NCBI RefSeq assembly: GCF_030463535.1
Contig: NC_132878.1
Span: 88,408,355-88,472,354, forward strand
Source: Salminus brasiliensis
Taxonomy: Eukaryota > Chordata > Actinopteri > Characiformes > Bryconidae
Direction of reading: 5' to 3'
Length of the DNA stretch: 64,000 nucleotides
Shown here: positions 63,001-64,000 of the stretch, piece after piece
Position numbering within the stretch: the first letter of the stretch is position 1
How the letters are laid out: every line of letters starts with the position of its first letter
Notes under the pieces: generated by a model
Seen by the model: only the letters and a program-made list of their open reading frames with translations
Database searches by the model: none
What the model was told of the DNA's origin: nothing
Made by a program: the position numbers and the translations under genes

Positions 63001-63470
63001 TTAATGTGACAATGGGGAACTGTCAATCATATTAGTCAGCACTGCTTATTTAAAGCTATTGTTAAAATGTAAAATTAAACACAGTTAATTGGTTAGCTGT
63101 TTTTTTTTATTTTTACTGGAATCGTATTAGATATAATAAATATATATAAATATAAATATATGTAGAGGTATGTGTTATTTCTAGGTGTTGTTTTTTATTA
63201 AAATTATATTTATTAACAATAAACAAATAATAATTAATCCCAGACCAAACCAATCATATGTTGTGGACACCAAATTGTGTGTGTGCTTGTGCTTGCAGGC
63301 CGCTATTGTAGCGGTAGTACTTACCACACACGCACACCCACACACATACACACTCGTCCCCGAGACAATAGACTGGATTTTGGGGTGTGCCTTCTGGGCA
63401 CGTGGGCAGAAATAAGCTGGGAGGGGGCAGGGTGTTCTCTTCATTCTTGGGTCATTCATGGGTGAAGTGT
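63001..63470. other. AT-rich intron then GT/CA tract
   Basis: No gene; short CA repeat around 63328-63355. Confidence 0.4.
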
Positions 63471-64000
63471 GGTGGATCCCCCCCCACCCCCCAACTCCCT
63501 CCTCCTCCTCTCGCTCCGTTGCTTGCCTGCCCCTCCTTCCGGCGTTTCTTTTTTTAACCCGCCGTCCTCATTTTTACTGAAGGCCACTGAGCTGGGTTTG
63601 GACGGGGTAGCCGTGGTGGCTCCTTTGGGAAATGTTAGATTAGGGTTGGGACTCCTCTCTGCCCCATACACTTCGACTGCCCCCCCCCTTCCCCCCCATG
63701 TGCATGCGCACACACACAGACTCGCACAGCAGAATGAGAACAATGTGATGTGAGCTGAACGCATCCCTTTCTTCCCTAAGGGGACTGTTATAATGCCCCT
63801 GCCATATGGGCCCAGGGCGCGTGCTGAATTAACCGGCAGTGCAGTCGCGCTGCCACCAGCCCTGCGCATCAGAGCGTGCTCGCAATGAATTCAAAGCAAT
63901 TAGGTCACCTGACCCCTTCCTGGAGAGCTAAGCATGGGCTCATGGATAGTTGAGACATTTTTAGCCGGGACTATTTGGTAAAGACATTGTTAATGTATCA
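63471..64000. other. Complex unique intronic sequence at right edge
   Basis: C-rich runs at 63478-63490 and 63680-63697, then a non-repetitive CpG-containing stretch from about 63780 (CAATTAGGTCACCTGACCCC, GCACGCTCTGATGCGCAGGG on -). No exon with matching phase was found. It may be regulatory. Confidence 0.25.

Noticed and set aside
63456-63869. 137-residue - strand open frame
   Set aside because: It is low-complexity, G/R-rich, crosses C-runs and CA repeats, and has no splice or family support.

Overview
The window is vertebrate nuclear DNA. Multi-exon genes with GT-AG introns, tRNA-derived SINEs, Tc1/mariner and hAT derivatives, CA/GT microsatellites and long tandem arrays point to a teleost fish. 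The repeat families look otophysan (characin, catfish or relative), but that narrower placement is an impression from repeat style. No prokaryotic gene, CRISPR array or viral gene was seen.

Four protein-coding genes are supported by spliced translations that stay in frame across every junction. On the + strand, 166-15138 holds the last six coding exons of rundc3b; its 5' exons lie off the left edge. On the - strand, 33094 down to 25276 holds all ten coding exons of slc25a40 (345 aa, mitochondrial carrier). On the + strand, 35784-41685 holds all twelve coding exons of dbf4 (664 aa, regulatory subunit of CDC7 kinase). On the + strand, from 46943, lie the first two exons of adam22 (signal peptide and start of the prodomain); its second intron runs off the right edge. 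The order and orientation RUNDC3B-SLC25A40-DBF4-ADAM22 match human 7q21, so this is an ancestral vertebrate block. The four genes share no evident pathway; what joins them is the conserved neighbourhood and a shared head-to-head slc25a40/dbf4 promoter.

Layout: 1-15138 rundc3b exons in introns full of transposon debris; 15139-25275 convergent intergenic region with a 27-bp satellite; 25276-34600 slc25a40; 34600-35783 divergent promoter region with a full CRE and an E2F consensus; 35784-42060 dbf4; 42060-46000 repeat-rich spacer; 46000-46760 a long CT tract against the adam22 promoter; 46943-64000 adam22 exons 1-2 and a large intron holding a 4-kb 23-bp satellite.

The most striking signals are the two satellites. 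The 27-bp array (about 18960-20200, over 40 units) carries in nearly every unit the core TTCTAGAA, and eight copies of GAACATTCTAGAA (one of them in the decayed 5' flank), a perfect three-site heat-shock element. The 23-bp array in adam22 intron 2 (about 58471-62483, about 174 units) carries TGTTTAC, the core forkhead (FOX) site, in most units, alternating in places with a palindromic sister monomer. If bound in vivo these would be natural dense platforms for HSF1 and FOX proteins; that is inference from motif identity only.
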